64,000 bases of DNA from Trifolium pratense (GCF_020283565.1 NC_060062.1:6981322-7045321), one strand, 5' to 3'. Shown: positions 1 to 13,219, counted from the first letter of the stretch. Notes: generated from the sequence alone by a model not told the origin. Made by a program: numbers and translations.

Positions 1-198
1 TTGTTATCCTCGGGTGATAATGCACTTGCTTCGCCTCCACCTCGGCCTAAAACCCGAAGGAAGTTAACTGCACCTCAGCCTGCAGTAAGGATATTGGCAA
101 GGATAAAGACAAAGGATGTGGTGGGCGAGACTGAGAAGAATGAAAGTTTGGTGAAGGATGTGGCCTCTTTATCCTTGGGTGATGTGCTCGAGTTTCTA
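1..198 (+). other. Unidentified coding-like segment at window edge
   Basis: The first ~200 bases are open in frame 1, with plant-like codon use and a basic, proline-rich start (SPPPRPKTRRK) followed by a mixed-charge stretch ending near SLGDVLEF. It does not resemble the missing N-terminus of the LMBR1-like protein that follows. No convincing splice donor is seen at its end. It could be the end of an exon of another gene, or a gene fragment inserted in the intron expected to precede the exon at 431. I do not recognise it. Confidence 0.3.
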
Positions 199-430
199 AT
201 AACATGTCAGTGTCTGATAGTCACTACAAGTGCGATTATATACCATCACTTTTATTTTCTCAAATTATAATTATTTATGGTGTCTATGTGTTAGTATTTG
301 TGTTGTGTCTGGTGTCTATGTTTTTAGTTGATGGTTAATAGATATGTAGTGTAGTTTCTTCTATTTAGAAAGAAAATTGATGTTTTGTGATTTGAGAACA
401 ATGTAATGAGTGATGGGATTCTGTGTGCAG

Positions 431-3400
431 GAGTATTGGGAAGAGGATTAAGAGTGCGTTGTGCTGGATGGTGACAACTACTATTGTGTGTGCTCTCGTT
501 TTGGGTATTTTGTATGGTATGTATGTTTGCTTCCATGACGCTCTTGTTGATTTTGTACTTTTCAGTTTGACACTGTTGGTTTATTTCTTTGACTTGCTCT
601 GTTTTTGTATGCGGTAGTGATAAGTTGGTAATTTGAGTGTTGGTTCTAAGTTTTAATTTTGTTATAAGAATTATGAACACGGTTGTTTCAATTTTAGGAC
701 TTTGTTGGTTTGATGGTCATTATGGTAGAATGCAATGGTCTGATGTCATTGTTGGACAATGATTAGTGTGATTGAGCAGTGGGCCAAGCGTTAGAACTAG
801 ATAAAAAGATAGATAGGTAGATAGAATGAGAGAGAAGAGTTAGCAGTATTAGATTGTGTTGTCACAAAGGACGGCTCATTTGTTTCTTGCCGATGATCAC
901 TCGTTGATTTATAATCGGTAGGCAGAGGAATCCATTGATTATCATGATGCTCCTTGTCTCCAGCTAATTAAGTACAAGGAAAAGAAAGAAGTAGGGTTTA
1001 GTGGTTTATTTCAGAAGTGGTTTATCATCAAAGGTATTACTTATTGAAGTTTCGTTGACATATAAAACAATGTACTGTATCACTTAGCAGGATATGTAAC
1101 CATATGACATGATTTGCTCCTATTCTTTTGTTGAAGTGTCGCTTTGCCAATTTTTATTAGAGATGGGTTAAGCCAGATAGATTGTTGCTTTGTGTTATAG
1201 ATTTAAAACCCTTGGACTTCATCTTAGAGTTCATACAAGAGATATAAATTGTTTCTCAGCTTCCACCATGCAACTCAACCTTGGCGAGGTTTAGTCCTTT
1301 GGTGAGGTTTAGTCCTTGACATGGTATTAGAGTCGTTAATGTGGGCAGGAAGTCATTTCTAGTTGCCCTATTCTTCATTAATCAAAATAATAAAATAAAA
1401 TTTCAGCACAACTTGTAGATTAGATCGGGCTTGTGCATTTTCCATGCTTCAAGGGAAGGGCTCCTGGGTCCTGCATGAGGGGCCATGTAGCATCCTCCAA
1501 AATCCATGATTACATGTTTGCAACTTGTAAAGCAATAACAACATGTATGCACCACATACCACCCTCTAAGATGTATAAACACTAATTACAGCTCATTCTT
1601 TTTTCCCAAGAGTTTTCTATGCCTGTATAAGTGTAAAATCTGATTCTTCCATGTTAATCACCCATTGTCTTGAGTGAACTTTTAAAATATGTTCCTGATG
1701 TGATGTAATGTGAGGTGTCTGACTGTGCTTTTATTATGAGTGGTATATCAGGGCTTATTGGGAAGGTCGATTTTACTGTGAGGCATTTGTCTTCTTCCAC
1801 AAGCTCATTTCCTGGCTCATGGCAACAATTCAATAGTGGTCAAGAGTGTATTGGAACTGGCACCCGTCAGGTCCATTTTCTTTTACTAGTCCATTTTTAT
1901 GCTGGTTTTAATTTTAAATTTTTTTTTTCTTTTCTGTTTCTCATTCTTACTTTTCACCTTTGTCCATAAAACAGTGCTCTGCATACTCGGCTAGTCCTTC
2001 GTCAGAGAAAACTTGGACTATGCGCACTACCTTTCCAGAATATGTTGTTGCTCTTGCTACTATTGTTGGATCTGTGCTTTTCTCTGTAGGTTAATTCTAC
2101 TTATCCAAAATTTCATTCATGGCTTTATTCATGTTTCAATATGTATATTTTTTGCAAAAGAAAATACCTTATTTTTTTGTTGCCGAAATCGGTGTGAATT
2201 AGGATACAATGAATTTTATTTTTAGTTTTTACTTCCTAAACAATATGGACTAATACCATGGACGGTGGAAAAGGTTTTGGTAGTTGTTGATGCCATTATT
2301 TGCACTCAAGCAGAAGCGTTCTTGTATAAGTTATAATGACTTCAATAAAGCTTTCCATCTCAGATCACATTGACAGCTATTTTTTCTACTTATGATAGTA
2401 ACAGTTGTTTTTTAATCATTCAATCCAGATATTTGGTGGTGTTGGTATTGCTTGTCTTCCATTGGGACTTATATTTTCATTTATTCGGCGTCCAAAGGCT
2501 GTTATCACTCGCTCACAATATATCAAGGTGCATATGCTTTTATTGCTGAGGACATACCAAATGTTGATAATATGTTATTTTACGTTATGATAGCAGTATT
2601 ATATCTACGGTGTGGTTGGTTGGTTTCTATTGTAGGAAGCAACTGAACTGGGTAAAAAGGCAAAAGAACTAAAGAAAGCAGCTGAGTCACTTCATCAAGA
2701 AGAAAGAGCTGGTTCAAAGGGTAGGAAATTTCGAAAAAATGTGAAATCGGTGGAAAAGGTAACAGTTATTGGTGTCTAGTGTACTCTAAATTTCCTTTAA
2801 GTATTTTATATGTACGGTGTATCCTTGTTGGCATGGGCTCTGCATATCAAAATTTGATGTGTGGTATCCTAGTTTGTGGCTGAAAGTTGTCTATCATTGA
2901 AGAAATGTTATAGTTTGAGTGTTTCTGAATTTTTTTTTTTTGAACACTTGGTATCAGGCCATAGGACCGACGTTTCTGATATTTATTAATGTTGCTTGAT
3001 TTTCCAGGAGTTGTTTCAATTAGAAGAAGATGTAAAGCTTCTTGAGGAGATGTATCCACAAGGGGAGCAGGTGGATATTTGACTTCTAGCTTCTTGATTT
3101 CTAGAATAAACAGTGTATAACATTTCTCCCACTAACTGATTGTGTATGAATGCAGGCTGAGACAACATGGGCACTAACAGTTCTTGGATATCTGGCAAAA
3201 TTTGTTTTAGGAATTTTAGGGTAAGCAATGACATATAGTAATTTAAGTTGCTTGGAATTGCTGGATGAGACCCCCTTGTACATGATGATGGTTTTACAAA
3301 GTCACTTTTTTTTTATTGTGTGGGCTGTTCCCTCGCCGTGCACCATGGGATGAATTTACTTTAGAATACTGTAGGACTTATTTCTCACATTGAATAACCG

Positions 3401-6076
3401 AACTATATATGTGATAATTTTCAACAAGACTTTAAGAAAAGACCATGTGCTATATTAAATTAAAACTGGAATTTCAACAGAACAGGAATCACAATAATTA
3501 AAGCATTGAAATTTTGTCCAAAGCATGCTATTTATAACTTTATAATGTAGTGAGAAGAGATGAATGTGATGATATACTTTCGTAATAATCAGCCTCCCTT
3601 CTATACATAATTACAGATGTTCTGACGGATAACTAGTTCTAATTGTTATGCAAATTTTAATACTGCTGAATGTGCTGTTTCAAATGTGGAAGGAAATCCA
3701 TCTTGGTATCTAACTGATCCTCTCTGTTCTAAAGTTAAAATAAGAATTCCACTATACAGCATATACTTCTTTTTTTTTTTTCTTTCTTGAAGCTATACAG
3801 CATATACTTGTATCATGTAATCTCCCTAATTCCTTGCTTTACTTTTTATTGGATTTCTTTTCTTGATATTTTGATAGTTGAATCTTAACAATAATTATGA
3901 TATGCCATTATTCTTGATGCGTTAGGTTTATTAATGCTTTTCTGAAAGTTATGTTGATATTATAGATGGTGAAGATTGGATGTATGATGAACATTGACAT
4001 TTTTCTTGTTATTTCACCAAGATGAAGATCGCTTATTTTGTAACTACTGTTTATATTTCCGATATAATACTATCTAACCTACATTATGAAAATTTTGCCA
4101 GACTTATTGTTTCTGTGGCATGGATTGCTCATATCATTATCTACCTATTAATTAATCCTCCTCTTTCTCCTTTCCTGAATGAAGTTTTCATCAAGCTAGA
4201 TGATATATGGGGTATGTTGGAAATTTTGCCTTTCTTATCATTCCAAAAGATGTATATTTGAAATTTCATTTGGTTATTCATCATTCATGATAATATATAT
4301 ATGCTGCTTTGATCAGGTCTTCTGGGTACTGCTGCATTTGCATTTTTCTGCTTCTACCTTCTCCTTGCCGTGATTGCTGGTGCCATGATGCTTGGGCTGA
4401 GACTAGTTTTTATTACTATACATCCCATGAAGTAATTAATTTTTTCAGTCATATACCATTCTACTTTTAATCTGTATTAATCATATATTACTTCTATTGA
4501 TATCTCACAGTCTGAACTTCCCTATGGCAGGTGGGGAGGGACTCTCATGAACTCTTTCCTGTTCAATGTTGGACTTATCCTTCTTTGCTCTATCAGGTCA
4601 GTAGAGCCTCAATGTTTCATTTCGAAATACATTATATGCGTATAAAGTTAATTTTTTAAGATATTTTTCCTGGTGATTCAACATCATTTTAAAGTTTTTA
4701 TTTCGAACCATGATAAAATTTACAAAGAGACTTTTAGCATATGGTGATACTTTTAGGCTTTGAATTTTCCTGACATTTTAAAAGTCAAAGTAGCGGGGCA
4801 ATTTTAATGCACCGTGCGAGTGGTGTTATAAGTGTTAGAAGTTGTTTTTGGATCTGTGCAGTACATAGTGCTTGCTCTATATAATCTGTCATGATAATCT
4901 CATGTTGTGACGAGATTGATGAAATACTATTGTTTTTTTACGTGTTCAGTGTGATCCAGTTCTGCTCCACAGCATTTGCCTACTATGCTCAAGCAACTGC
5001 AGCACAGGAAATATTTGGCCACACTTTGGAGTCTCTTCGTGGAATTAAATATTTGTACAAGTAAGTCAACTTGGATTTTTTTTTCTCGCTCTGTTAGTTT
5101 CCTCAAGAGTCAATGATAGGACACGATCTCGATTACGACTAAACATTATGACAAATATAGAGCAGAAAAGCAATTGTTGTTATATTGATAATCCAATAGA
5201 ATCAAGTGATTCTATGGCTGAATCACACTATAAGATTGAATGATAAAATGCAGAAAATGTAAAGATAAGCTAGGTAGTTCGAGACACCTAGAATCTCCCA
5301 AGTAGAGTGACTACTAAAATCATTGCATAATTCCCCACTCAACATTCTTTCATCTTATAACCATCAGATCTCGATCTACTTTTCCTTTCCTCAACATTCT
5401 TATAAGGGAATGATTCGCTGTATCCCTCTGCCCACGTTTCCTTTTATAAACCATGTCATAACTATCAGTCAAGCCCTCTGAAAGGATAGAAACAGACATT
5501 CTTTTTGTCAACTGGCAATATTGAACCACACAATTTACTGGCCAAATTTGTCCTTGCTGCTCCTATAAATCCCTCATATTATTTGGTCCTAATATTGTTT
5601 ATGCTTTACTATATAATTAACTCATGTATTTGTCGCATCACAGGTACAATGTATTTCAGATTGCATTTGTTATTTTGGCTGGATTGACTTTTGTTTATTA
5701 TGCTGCGTGTGTAAGTTTCTCTCTGGAAAATTTTCTTCTCTCATTTTTAGATGTGCTCGACCCTTTAAAGCACTAATATAGGCATGAACACCAAACACGA
5801 TGCTGTCACTATCACACAAACACCGATAATTTAAGAAAATGAAAGTGATTGAATGTGACCACATGTAATGGTGTTTGACACCAATACACCATGTATCGGC
5901 GTCCAGCACCACACACCTTCAATCTGAAATGTCTGTGCTTCCTAGATTCAACCCTACTTTACGCAAAAAGACTTGTTTTTGTTGCTAAATGTTGTGATTT
6001 GAAGGGTTTCAAATTTGGTAATTATCAGGGATGGAGAAGAAAGAAGCCTAGTGGCAAGTTCCAGTTGTCTACATAA
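431..6076 (+). CDS. LMBR1-like (LIMR family) membrane protein, 5' partial
   Basis: Thirteen exons: 431-516, 1752-1870, 1975-2085, 2429-2527, 2636-2758, 3008-3070, 3156-3220, 4102-4211, 4317-4431, 4531-4596, 4950-5060, 5644-5710, 6029-6076. Joined, they encode about 393 residues ending GKFQLST and stop TAA. All introns are GT-AG and the phases agree. The product is a polytopic membrane protein of the plant LIMR/LMBR1-like family. Diagnostic pieces are GKRIKSAL at the first exon, [31 protein letters not shown], a charged cytosolic loop ([14 protein letters not shown] to [11 protein letters not shown]) and several further membrane spans. Family members are about 509 residues, so roughly 116 N-terminal residues lie upstream of the window. 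The family is thought to act in membrane trafficking or receptor-like roles; the plant function is poorly defined. Intron 11 (5061-5643) carries a solo LTR. Family assignment is secure; substrate or partner is unknown. Confidence 0.93.
1200..1500. repeat. Possible degenerate TRIM-like LTR remnant in LMBR1 intron
   Basis: A primer-binding-site-like string (tggtattagagtc, near 1322) resembles the initiator-Met-tRNA site of plant LTR elements. A purine-rich tract (gcatgaggggccatg, near 1478) resembles the polypurine tract. The spacing of about 150 bp would suit a terminal-repeat-in-miniature element, but no LTR pair could be aligned by eye. Confidence 0.22.
5114..5467 (-). mobile_element. Solo LTR (same family as the 20.3-23.6 kb element)
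   Basis: This 354-bp block starts TGATAGGAC and ends ACTATCA. It is flanked on both sides by the 5-bp direct repeat GTCAA (5109-5113 and 5468-5472), a typical LTR-element target-site duplication. It aligns end to end with the 386-bp LTRs at 20277 and 23232: shared start, shared TATAAGGGAATGATT-type block, shared CCCACGTTTCC and shared end, with many substitutions and small indels. There is no internal domain, so it is a solo LTR left by recombination. It lies in intron 11 of the LMBR1-like gene, antisense to it, and does not touch the splice sites. Confidence 0.9.
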
Positions 6077-6991
6077 GGTATTTGATTCCTTGTAGCACCA
6101 TCTCATTTGGAGTGGCTTTTTTATATTCGGATGTGATTCGGCCTAGTTTTGTCATGTTGGAAGCTATAGAGTAAGGCTGACATCAATTATTAATTAGGCG
6201 AGAGCTTGTGCTGACACGTAGGTCTTTGATTCTTTTTCACTCCTTGTATCTATTATTCCTTTGTTTGATTTGTGTTGCACATTTTTCACAATTCACATTA
6301 TGTAATTGAAATATACCACAAGAGTTGTACGAGTCACACTAGACTATTGGGTTTCTAGAACCCTTTTGATGATGTAATGCAATGCAACACTTGAAAAACA
6401 GAAAGTTGTAGCTTTTTAAATGTTCATGTGTTTGTGTAGGGCATATTCCTAGTGTTAATAGGGGTGCTTTTACTGCTAATTAATTAACATATTATAGTAC
6501 AAGTAATTGAGTCACAATATCATTATAATTTTACATTATTGAGATGTATGTTTGATTTTATTTTGATCATTATTATTATTTACTTCTCTTTCATATTAAA
6601 AACAGGAGAGTTCATTTTATTTTTCAGCACCAAACAGGAGAGTTCATTGATCATTGTAAGTTCTTGAAAGATAATGCATCTATTAAAAAAAATGAAAATG
6701 AAAAGGCATACATAATACCTTATTTATGATATTTATATTATTTTTGTTTTAATAATGTAGTAAAACCAAATAAAATCATAATTCATGCATCTAAATAATA
6801 TAAAATCTTAAGATGGTGAAGTTGAAACTCAATAAAGAAAAGCACAACACTTGGGCTCATGAACCTGATATAACTTCCCTAAAATTATTCTAAAGGAGCC
6901 AAAATTTATTTTCTTGATCAATTATAGACCTTGCTGTTCTGTTCTTAATCAATTATAGACCTTGCTGTTCTGTGACTGCTGATTCTAAAAA
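6077..6991. other. Intergenic, 3' to 3' between two convergent genes
   Basis: AT-rich spacer holding the 3' UTRs of the LMBR1-like gene (left) and the GDSL esterase (right). The only structure noted is the short direct repeat listed at 6917-6973. Confidence 0.6.
6917..6973. repeat. 26-bp direct repeat, two copies
   Basis: The unit atcaattatagaccttgct plus gttctgt occurs at 6917-6942 and again at 6948-6973 with no differences seen. It lies just downstream of the GDSL esterase stop codon, in its probable 3' UTR. Confidence 0.85.
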
Positions 6992-9900
6992 CTAATGGCC
7001 ATTCAATGGCTTGGAAATGCACAAATCTCTTTCCCAGTCGGAATTTTTCTGGAAACTCCAGTTGGAGACATTTACAGTAGTCTTTTCATCTACAGCAACT
7101 GGATCATATAGTGAATCTTCTGCAAACTCATTTGGCATTGATTTCCAGTGTAGACTTGGTTCCCAATTCGCACTTTCGAGGACCTTCAATATCTCTTTTG
7201 CCACTATCTTGCTCCCCTCATGTGACAAATGAATTCCATCCCTGCCAAACAGCCCCCAATCAAATGAATGAAAAACAGCTATAAACTTATTTATTATATA
7301 ATATACATGTGATTGAAATTTCAAATCGCAGTTGTGATCCTTAATATTGTAGAAAATTGCAGTTAAATACAGCCGATGCAACTTGATTTCAGTTGCAGTG
7401 CAAAAAAACTGAAAAATAAACTTGCTATTGTGGCGACAACTTCGCCTGCCGTCCTTTTTTAGTAAAACCATGCATGTAATAGTGATTGTCCTAATCAATA
7501 CTTACGTGAAGCAAACATCTGACCAGTCCTCCCTTTGCTGAAGTGCAGACCAGAGGTCAATGGCCTTGACATTCATCTCATGGCACAACTCCAAACATGC
7601 TTCTGAATAAAGTCTACAAGATTCATTTGTCCTCTTTAATGGCCCCAATATATTACTGCTTTAAGTCCAATAATTTAAACATTAGAGTTTTATGACTGAA
7701 ATGTACATTGAAAAATATCAGGTAATAAGAAAGTTAAAGCTGTTAAGGAAGGGATAATGTTAGTTTACATATTAGATCACATGATATTAGTCTGTTGCTC
7801 TAGTTAAAGTTCAAGTTGAAGCCAAGCTTTTAAAGTGCAGCGCATGTAACATTGCAGTCCCTGATATTGCAGAAAAGTGGGACTAATAGCACTAACGCTG
7901 CCACAAAAGTTTCAAAACTTCAATGATGCGGCTACAATTGTAGTTGTGGATTGCAATTTAAAACCCTCTCAAGACCAATATATCATGTAACCTTTTGGTT
8001 ATGGTTAAGTTTTGATTTATAAACTATATTTGACTATATGAAACATGTGTTGTTATTGACACTGATATGTATATAATGGTGATAATTTAAGAAGATAAAA
8101 GTGATTGAATGTTGATATTGTATTGATATCAGGTCGTTGTTGAACACTAGACACACCTTAAATCTGACACTGCTACATAAGCTATAAGCAATGCACCTAA
8201 GGTAGTGTTTGACAAGAGGCTACAAAATGGGAGAGTCTTTTTGTTTTGTTCTCTTTGACTCCATCCTATTTTGTGAAACCAAAATGTGAAATCTTTTTTT
8301 TACCTTATATGCCAAAACTCATTGTTTTTTGTTCTGTTCTAACCTGTCTACTAAATGGTACCTAAGCAAATGTATTCTTCATTATTCAATCACATAGCAT
8401 AAATAAAAGTATAGGCATCACCACTATGAAGTATGAGTGAACCAAAAGTCATTGCAATCAGAACCTGAATGATTCGGGAATTTGCGCCTCATTGACCGGA
8501 GGAGAACTGAGCAATATTATGCGAGTCTTCTTCGACAGGCTCTGGAAACAATTAAGATTAGTCAAACTCTGCCTATGATAAACAGAACAAGTACAAATCT
8601 GTTGTGATAGTGTGGAATTCAACCTTAAGATGGATAATGATCTTCCTCATATTTTCTATGTATTCTTCAAGGGGTACATGAGGACCAAGGCCAGATGGAT
8701 GTGGATGAATAGAATCATTGCCACCAAAGTACACAATAACCAATGATGGTTGCTCAGCTGCATTCTGAGTTGAAGATGATAAAACAAAAGGGTGATTCTT
8801 TTTAGTATGAGTAATAATCAAAGTATTCACATCGTAAAAAAGGATTTGGATTCTCTGCATTTGTTACATGGTACAACAGTCTTTAGAGTCGCTGGATTTA
8901 GAGAGAGATCGAGAAAATCTTATCTTTAAATCCAACAGCTCGAAAGGTTGTTGCATCATGCAACAACCACATATACGACCACATATGACCCCTAGTTCCC
9001 TATACGTATTCGCACACCAAATTCGATCCCCTAAGGGTGCTGTACAATGAAGCCACTGTAGAGGATCCACTGATCCAGGTTGATTCACATACACAAGTTA
9101 GCAATTATCAAGAAAGTGAAAAATAATCATGCTTAATTAAAATTATGAATACCTTGGGAAAAATTGTATCCAGAACCTGCACAGCACGCCTTGAATTCCA
9201 ACCACAGTATCCTCTCAAAATTATATCTGCCTATATTAATCAAGTCAGTATCCTCTCATTGATCATCATAATGCATCATTCATAAAAAGACATATAAATG
9301 TAAATTTACTATGTTACTTGGTTTGGTATTGAAGGATTGATTAGAAGGAAAGGACTCTAGAACATTAATCTTTTTTCTGTTCAAGAAATTCATTTCTACC
9401 ACTGTATCATATTGATCTATCTAGATAGATTCAAATGAAAAAGAAATCCCATGAAATTTCCTTCATTATTTTTTTGCCTAAAATGTTCTCAACATTGTGA
9501 CTTCTATTGGTTCTTGAAGATAAAAAAACAACTCAGCAAATGTTTTAATTTCAGAATTCACAAGAACAACTTCTCTATTTAAAAATAAGTGCATACCAAT
9601 TGGAAAATCATGACAGAAAACTACAAGTCTTCTTTCATATATTATGTCAACATGAAAAACCAAAAATGAACAAATTTTACTTAGACTTTATGTTTCTTGA
9701 TGTATACTTTTGAACCACATATTTTATTTGAAGTGATTTTGAGGTGTATGAAAATTTCCTTTCCATAATCCACAAAACATTTTTATTATAAGTTAAGAGA
9801 ATAGCAGACATCAAACGATCTTTAGACACGCCAAATCAGTTGGTACGTTTAAAGAATATGATTTTAAAGAAAGAAGATAAGATAAGAAAAAACATTAAAC

Positions 9901-10078
9901 AAGATAAAGAAAAAAAGTATGAACAAAGAACAACATAGAGCATATATATATATATATAAGGAAGTACCTTGCGAGAATACAAGTTTGTGAGAATAGAACC
10001 CCAACCATCATCACTATAACTAAGTTGAACAATTGAAGAACCAAACAACACAATTTGAGGTCTAAGTGGTCCCACCAT
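6992..10078 (-). CDS. GDSL esterase/lipase (SGNH hydrolase)
   Basis: Six exons in transcription order: 10078-9968, 9230-9153, 8764-8624, 8541-8465, 7631-7506, 7241-6992. They give 783 nt and 260 residues, the usual size of the small plant isoamyl-acetate-hydrolysing-esterase-like group (Arabidopsis At5g45920/CPRD49-type). Catalytic blocks are visible. Block I is IVLFGSSIVQLS with the nucleophile serine. Block II is the glycine in RGYCGWNSR. Block III is YFGGND with the asparagine. Block V is DGIHLSHEG with the Asp-x-x-His pair. All introns are GT-AG. I chose the start at MVGPLRPQ, which matches the family start; an in-frame upstream ATG at 10171 would add a lysine-rich stretch without family support. 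No signal peptide is evident. Natural substrate is unknown; hydrolysis of small esters is inferred from the family. The gene appears intact. Confidence 0.93.
7858..7976. repeat. Small intronic repeat ending in ATTTAAAACC
   Basis: Within a GDSL esterase intron, a block rich in gcggctacaattgtagttg and ending ttgcaatttaaaaccct resembles blocks seen elsewhere in introns here (near 31368, 38125, 39125 and 41680). These all combine 'ttttaaat' edges with gcggtcgcaattgt-like cores. It is probably one dispersed MITE-like family. Confidence 0.4.
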
Positions 10079-10477
10079 ATCTCTCACTTCCACACAACCA
10101 AATAGCTCATAAAATATTCTTAATTTATAGACTTTAATTTTGTGTTTTGATTTTTCTTTCTTCTTTTGCATGCAATTGTCAAGGTCAGCTACCAGTACAT
10201 TATTAGAGTTTTAATGTTTTCTTTTGTTCTTTCTATCATCAATGTTAACGTCATTTGCTGTTTGGCACCAAATTTAATCTTAGAAGAATTTGGATGAAAA
10301 GTGTATGGTGTAGATATATATTATAGAAGATATAGCATTCTAAAAAATAAAATAAAAAAGATATATAGAAGATATCACTTTCATCATTAAATACTCTTAA
10401 ATAGGGAATAGTTAGTTTGGTGGGCCTGAATATTAGAAATAAAATAAACCTGTTATATATAAAAAATTATTCTTTAT

Positions 10478-10612
10478 TTTTGTCAAGTAGCTTAATGACT
10501 AGAGTCTCATACATTTAAATCTGAAGAAATGTAGAATCCGGGGTTCGAACCCCGACCACTCCAATAGTGTCTCTGGTAGCTACCATTTGAGCTACACTTA
10601 CGGGACAATTAT
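10478..10612 (+). repeat. Dispersed repeat with tRNA T-arm-like sequence (SINE-like)
   Basis: The string ggggttcgaaccccgac is a perfect T-arm-like hairpin and box-B-like element. It is preceded by gtagcttaatgactagagtc, which loosely resembles a box A. No full tRNA cloverleaf can be drawn. It is better read as a tRNA-derived SINE or retroelement tail than as a tRNA gene. Confidence 0.4.
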
Positions 10613-11714
10613 TTTTTATTTTAATATTTAACAAAAATAGTTTTTTTTTTCTCGTAAATCAAATATTCTCTGCGTTACAGAGACAAATCCTACGAGTCTT
10701 GTAATTCAAATGGGTGACAAATTATCCCCAAGAATTTTAATACTACCGCATAATCAAGCAAGAGATTAAACCCAAAACTTTAATTAAATTAGAAGAGACT
10801 CGTGCTATCTTATCTTATTAAATCCTATTATATTATGCATCCCTTATTTTTATTTATCTCTTTCTTTCAATGCATGAAACAGCTTTAATGTGTCCATATA
10901 AAAAGGAGAAGAAAAAAACAGCTTAGAAAAGGTAGAAATTTTATTGGAAAGATAATTGCTACCGCAATACTTTTTTATTTAATACTTTTTATGAGAAATA
11001 TTTAATCTTTTCTCAATACCTATTAAGATATTTAACTTTGATATGTCCAAGTCCATATCCTCAAGTGGTGGGATAAAAAGAAAAAGGAATGGTGGTACCA
11101 AAAAATAAAAGGAAAGAAAAGAAAAGAAAAGCTTGAAGAGATATATATTTTTTCAATTCAAAGATAAGATCATGTACCACTTCATATTTAGTTCAACGTT
11201 CTCTTTTAATACATTCATCTTTGAAACAAAACTTGATAAAAGAAAAAACCTTATACTTTAATTAATGTCCGTCTTTTATCAAAAGAAAAAGACTAGGGAC
11301 CAATATATAGGACTCAAGTCTGTACAAAGGGTCCAAAGAGGAAAGGATTTCTTCTATCCACACCCCTTCAACAATTTTTTTAAAAAATCTTTCCATTATA
11401 AAATAAGTTTGTTTAAGATTCTTTTACATAGATTAAAAAAATCAATAAATAAATAAATTAATACGTGTAAAATTAGTTTTGCAAAATCGTCTTGATTATT
11501 AGTTATTAGTGTTGCCTTAGTCTCAGGTGTAAATCTCTAGTGGAACTATGGTTTGGGGGCTCTTATTGTATTTGAGATTTTGGTGTATTTTTTTATTTGT
11601 CTTTCGACCACATGATTGTGCGAAACTTTTGCAATTATAATTACTAGTGTCTTTCGTGCCCGTTTGTGTGATCCGCATTTTCTATATTATTTACGTATAT
11701 AAATTGTAAACAGA

Positions 11715-11938
11715 GATTTATTATAAAAGAATATTGGATCAAATGAAGAGGAAGTGGTAGTGTATAGCTCAATATGATAATTGGTTTACAACACTTTTGG
11801 AAGTTAAAGACAGTATAATTGGTTTTTGGAAGTTATTAAATAAGATTGTGAATTTAAAAAAAATTATACTGTCTTTAATAACTTCCAAAAACCAATTATA
11901 CTGTATTTATTATAAAAGAATATTGGAACAAATGAAGA
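11715..11938. repeat. Fold-back duplication
   Basis: An inverted repeat pairs agtataattggtttttgg (from about 11811) with ccaaaaaccaattatact (to about 11904). The hairpin is flanked by direct copies of a ~33-bp sequence beginning atttattataaaagaata, at about 11717 and 11905. The structure is AT-rich and noncoding; it may be a MITE or an inverted local duplication. Confidence 0.6.
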
Positions 11939-13219
11939 ATTGAAATACATGATGAAAATAAGCCATTCTTCAAATATGCAAAAATTATGTACTATGCCAA
12001 ATTCAAACATGCAATAGCTCAACAAAAATGTATCCAAACAAACAAGCAAAGCATTTACAACACTGAAAACTTGATAACATAACTTTGATGATTTTTTTAT
12101 TTATTTTATTTTTTATATACATATATACTCACCACCTTCACATGTACAATTTACATTTGAAAGCAGACATGACATATATATATACAAAAAATTAATAAAA
12201 TCAATATCAATATCATAATCCAGATATCTTGTTTTGTATAGCTAACTTTAGCTAAATTTATATTTGGGGAGGTGCATTCTGATCTTGTACCATCCTCTCT
12301 TAACACACCCTACAAATGTCCATCCTTTCTTGACTAAACATGTGCTTATAGATCTTTTCATTTGCTTATTATCTTTTACCTTTGAATCACATCTAGGAAT
12401 ATCATTCGACATTGTGAGGTCGTGGCGGTCACGCCTTACCCAACGATATTTAATATCGCAAAAAAGAATTAATTACAGACAAATGTGATTGATATAACGT
12501 CCCAATTACAATTGCCAATAAAGATCGCAATTTAAAAACTTTGTGATGAAGGTGTTTAATTTGATTAAATATTGTTTCTCTTTAATTTGTTAGAAACAAA
12601 TTATTATGCCTTCTTAAGAAGAATATAGCACAAATTTTTCTTATTTTTCTATGATCTACCTCGAATTAAATTTGTCTCTTATATATAATGCATGATTATA
12701 TCCATTGTAACTAATTGAAATGTAATATTCACCTTGATGATCTGTTTGTTAGATTATTCTACGTGTTTCAAGAGGTTTCATTTGGTGTAATTTAATTTGT
12801 GTAGGTTGGTATTTTTCTCTATATTTGGCCATAATAATGCTGTATCAAATGTTTAGTGATATTCTATGTTATTATCTGTCATCCATCTGTTTTTTTTTTT
12901 TTTTTTTTTTAATAAGCTGCCATCCATCTGTTGGACAATAACTATTAACCGGTAACAAGAATAATTCGACATGCAAGCTATATTAATTATAGATCAGATA
13001 TATCAATTATTTAATAAATTAACAAATAAATTTTACTTATAATTAAAATCGGAGGGAGTACTTTGCAACTTCAATACAATCCTCAAATTTATCATGTAAT
13101 TTATACATCCTTACATACATCATAACTTCATCTGGCAACTCCTGCATACAAATTTTATAATTTATTATATATGTAATATCAATAGTTTTTTTTAGAATTT
13201 ATATATATCCATGGTGACT

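Larger units (their letters stand above)
10079..13219. other. AT-rich intergenic DNA without a gene
   Basis: About 3.1 kb upstream of the GDSL esterase with no supported coding exon. It contains the tRNA-arm-like repeat (10478-10612), the fold-back duplication (11715-11938), a poly-T run near 12890 and, near 13050, a ggagggagta string like one end of a Stowaway MITE. Short open frames here lack codon bias or homology. Confidence 0.6.

Noticed and set aside
10536..10565. Possible tRNA gene (ggggttcgaaccccgac)
   Set aside because: Only a T-arm-like hairpin is present; no acceptor, D or anticodon stems can be paired at proper spacing, so it is treated as a SINE-like repeat.
12264..12488. 74-codon frame in the 10-13 kb spacer
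   Set aside because: No homology, no codon bias and no splice partners; AT-rich intergenic noise.
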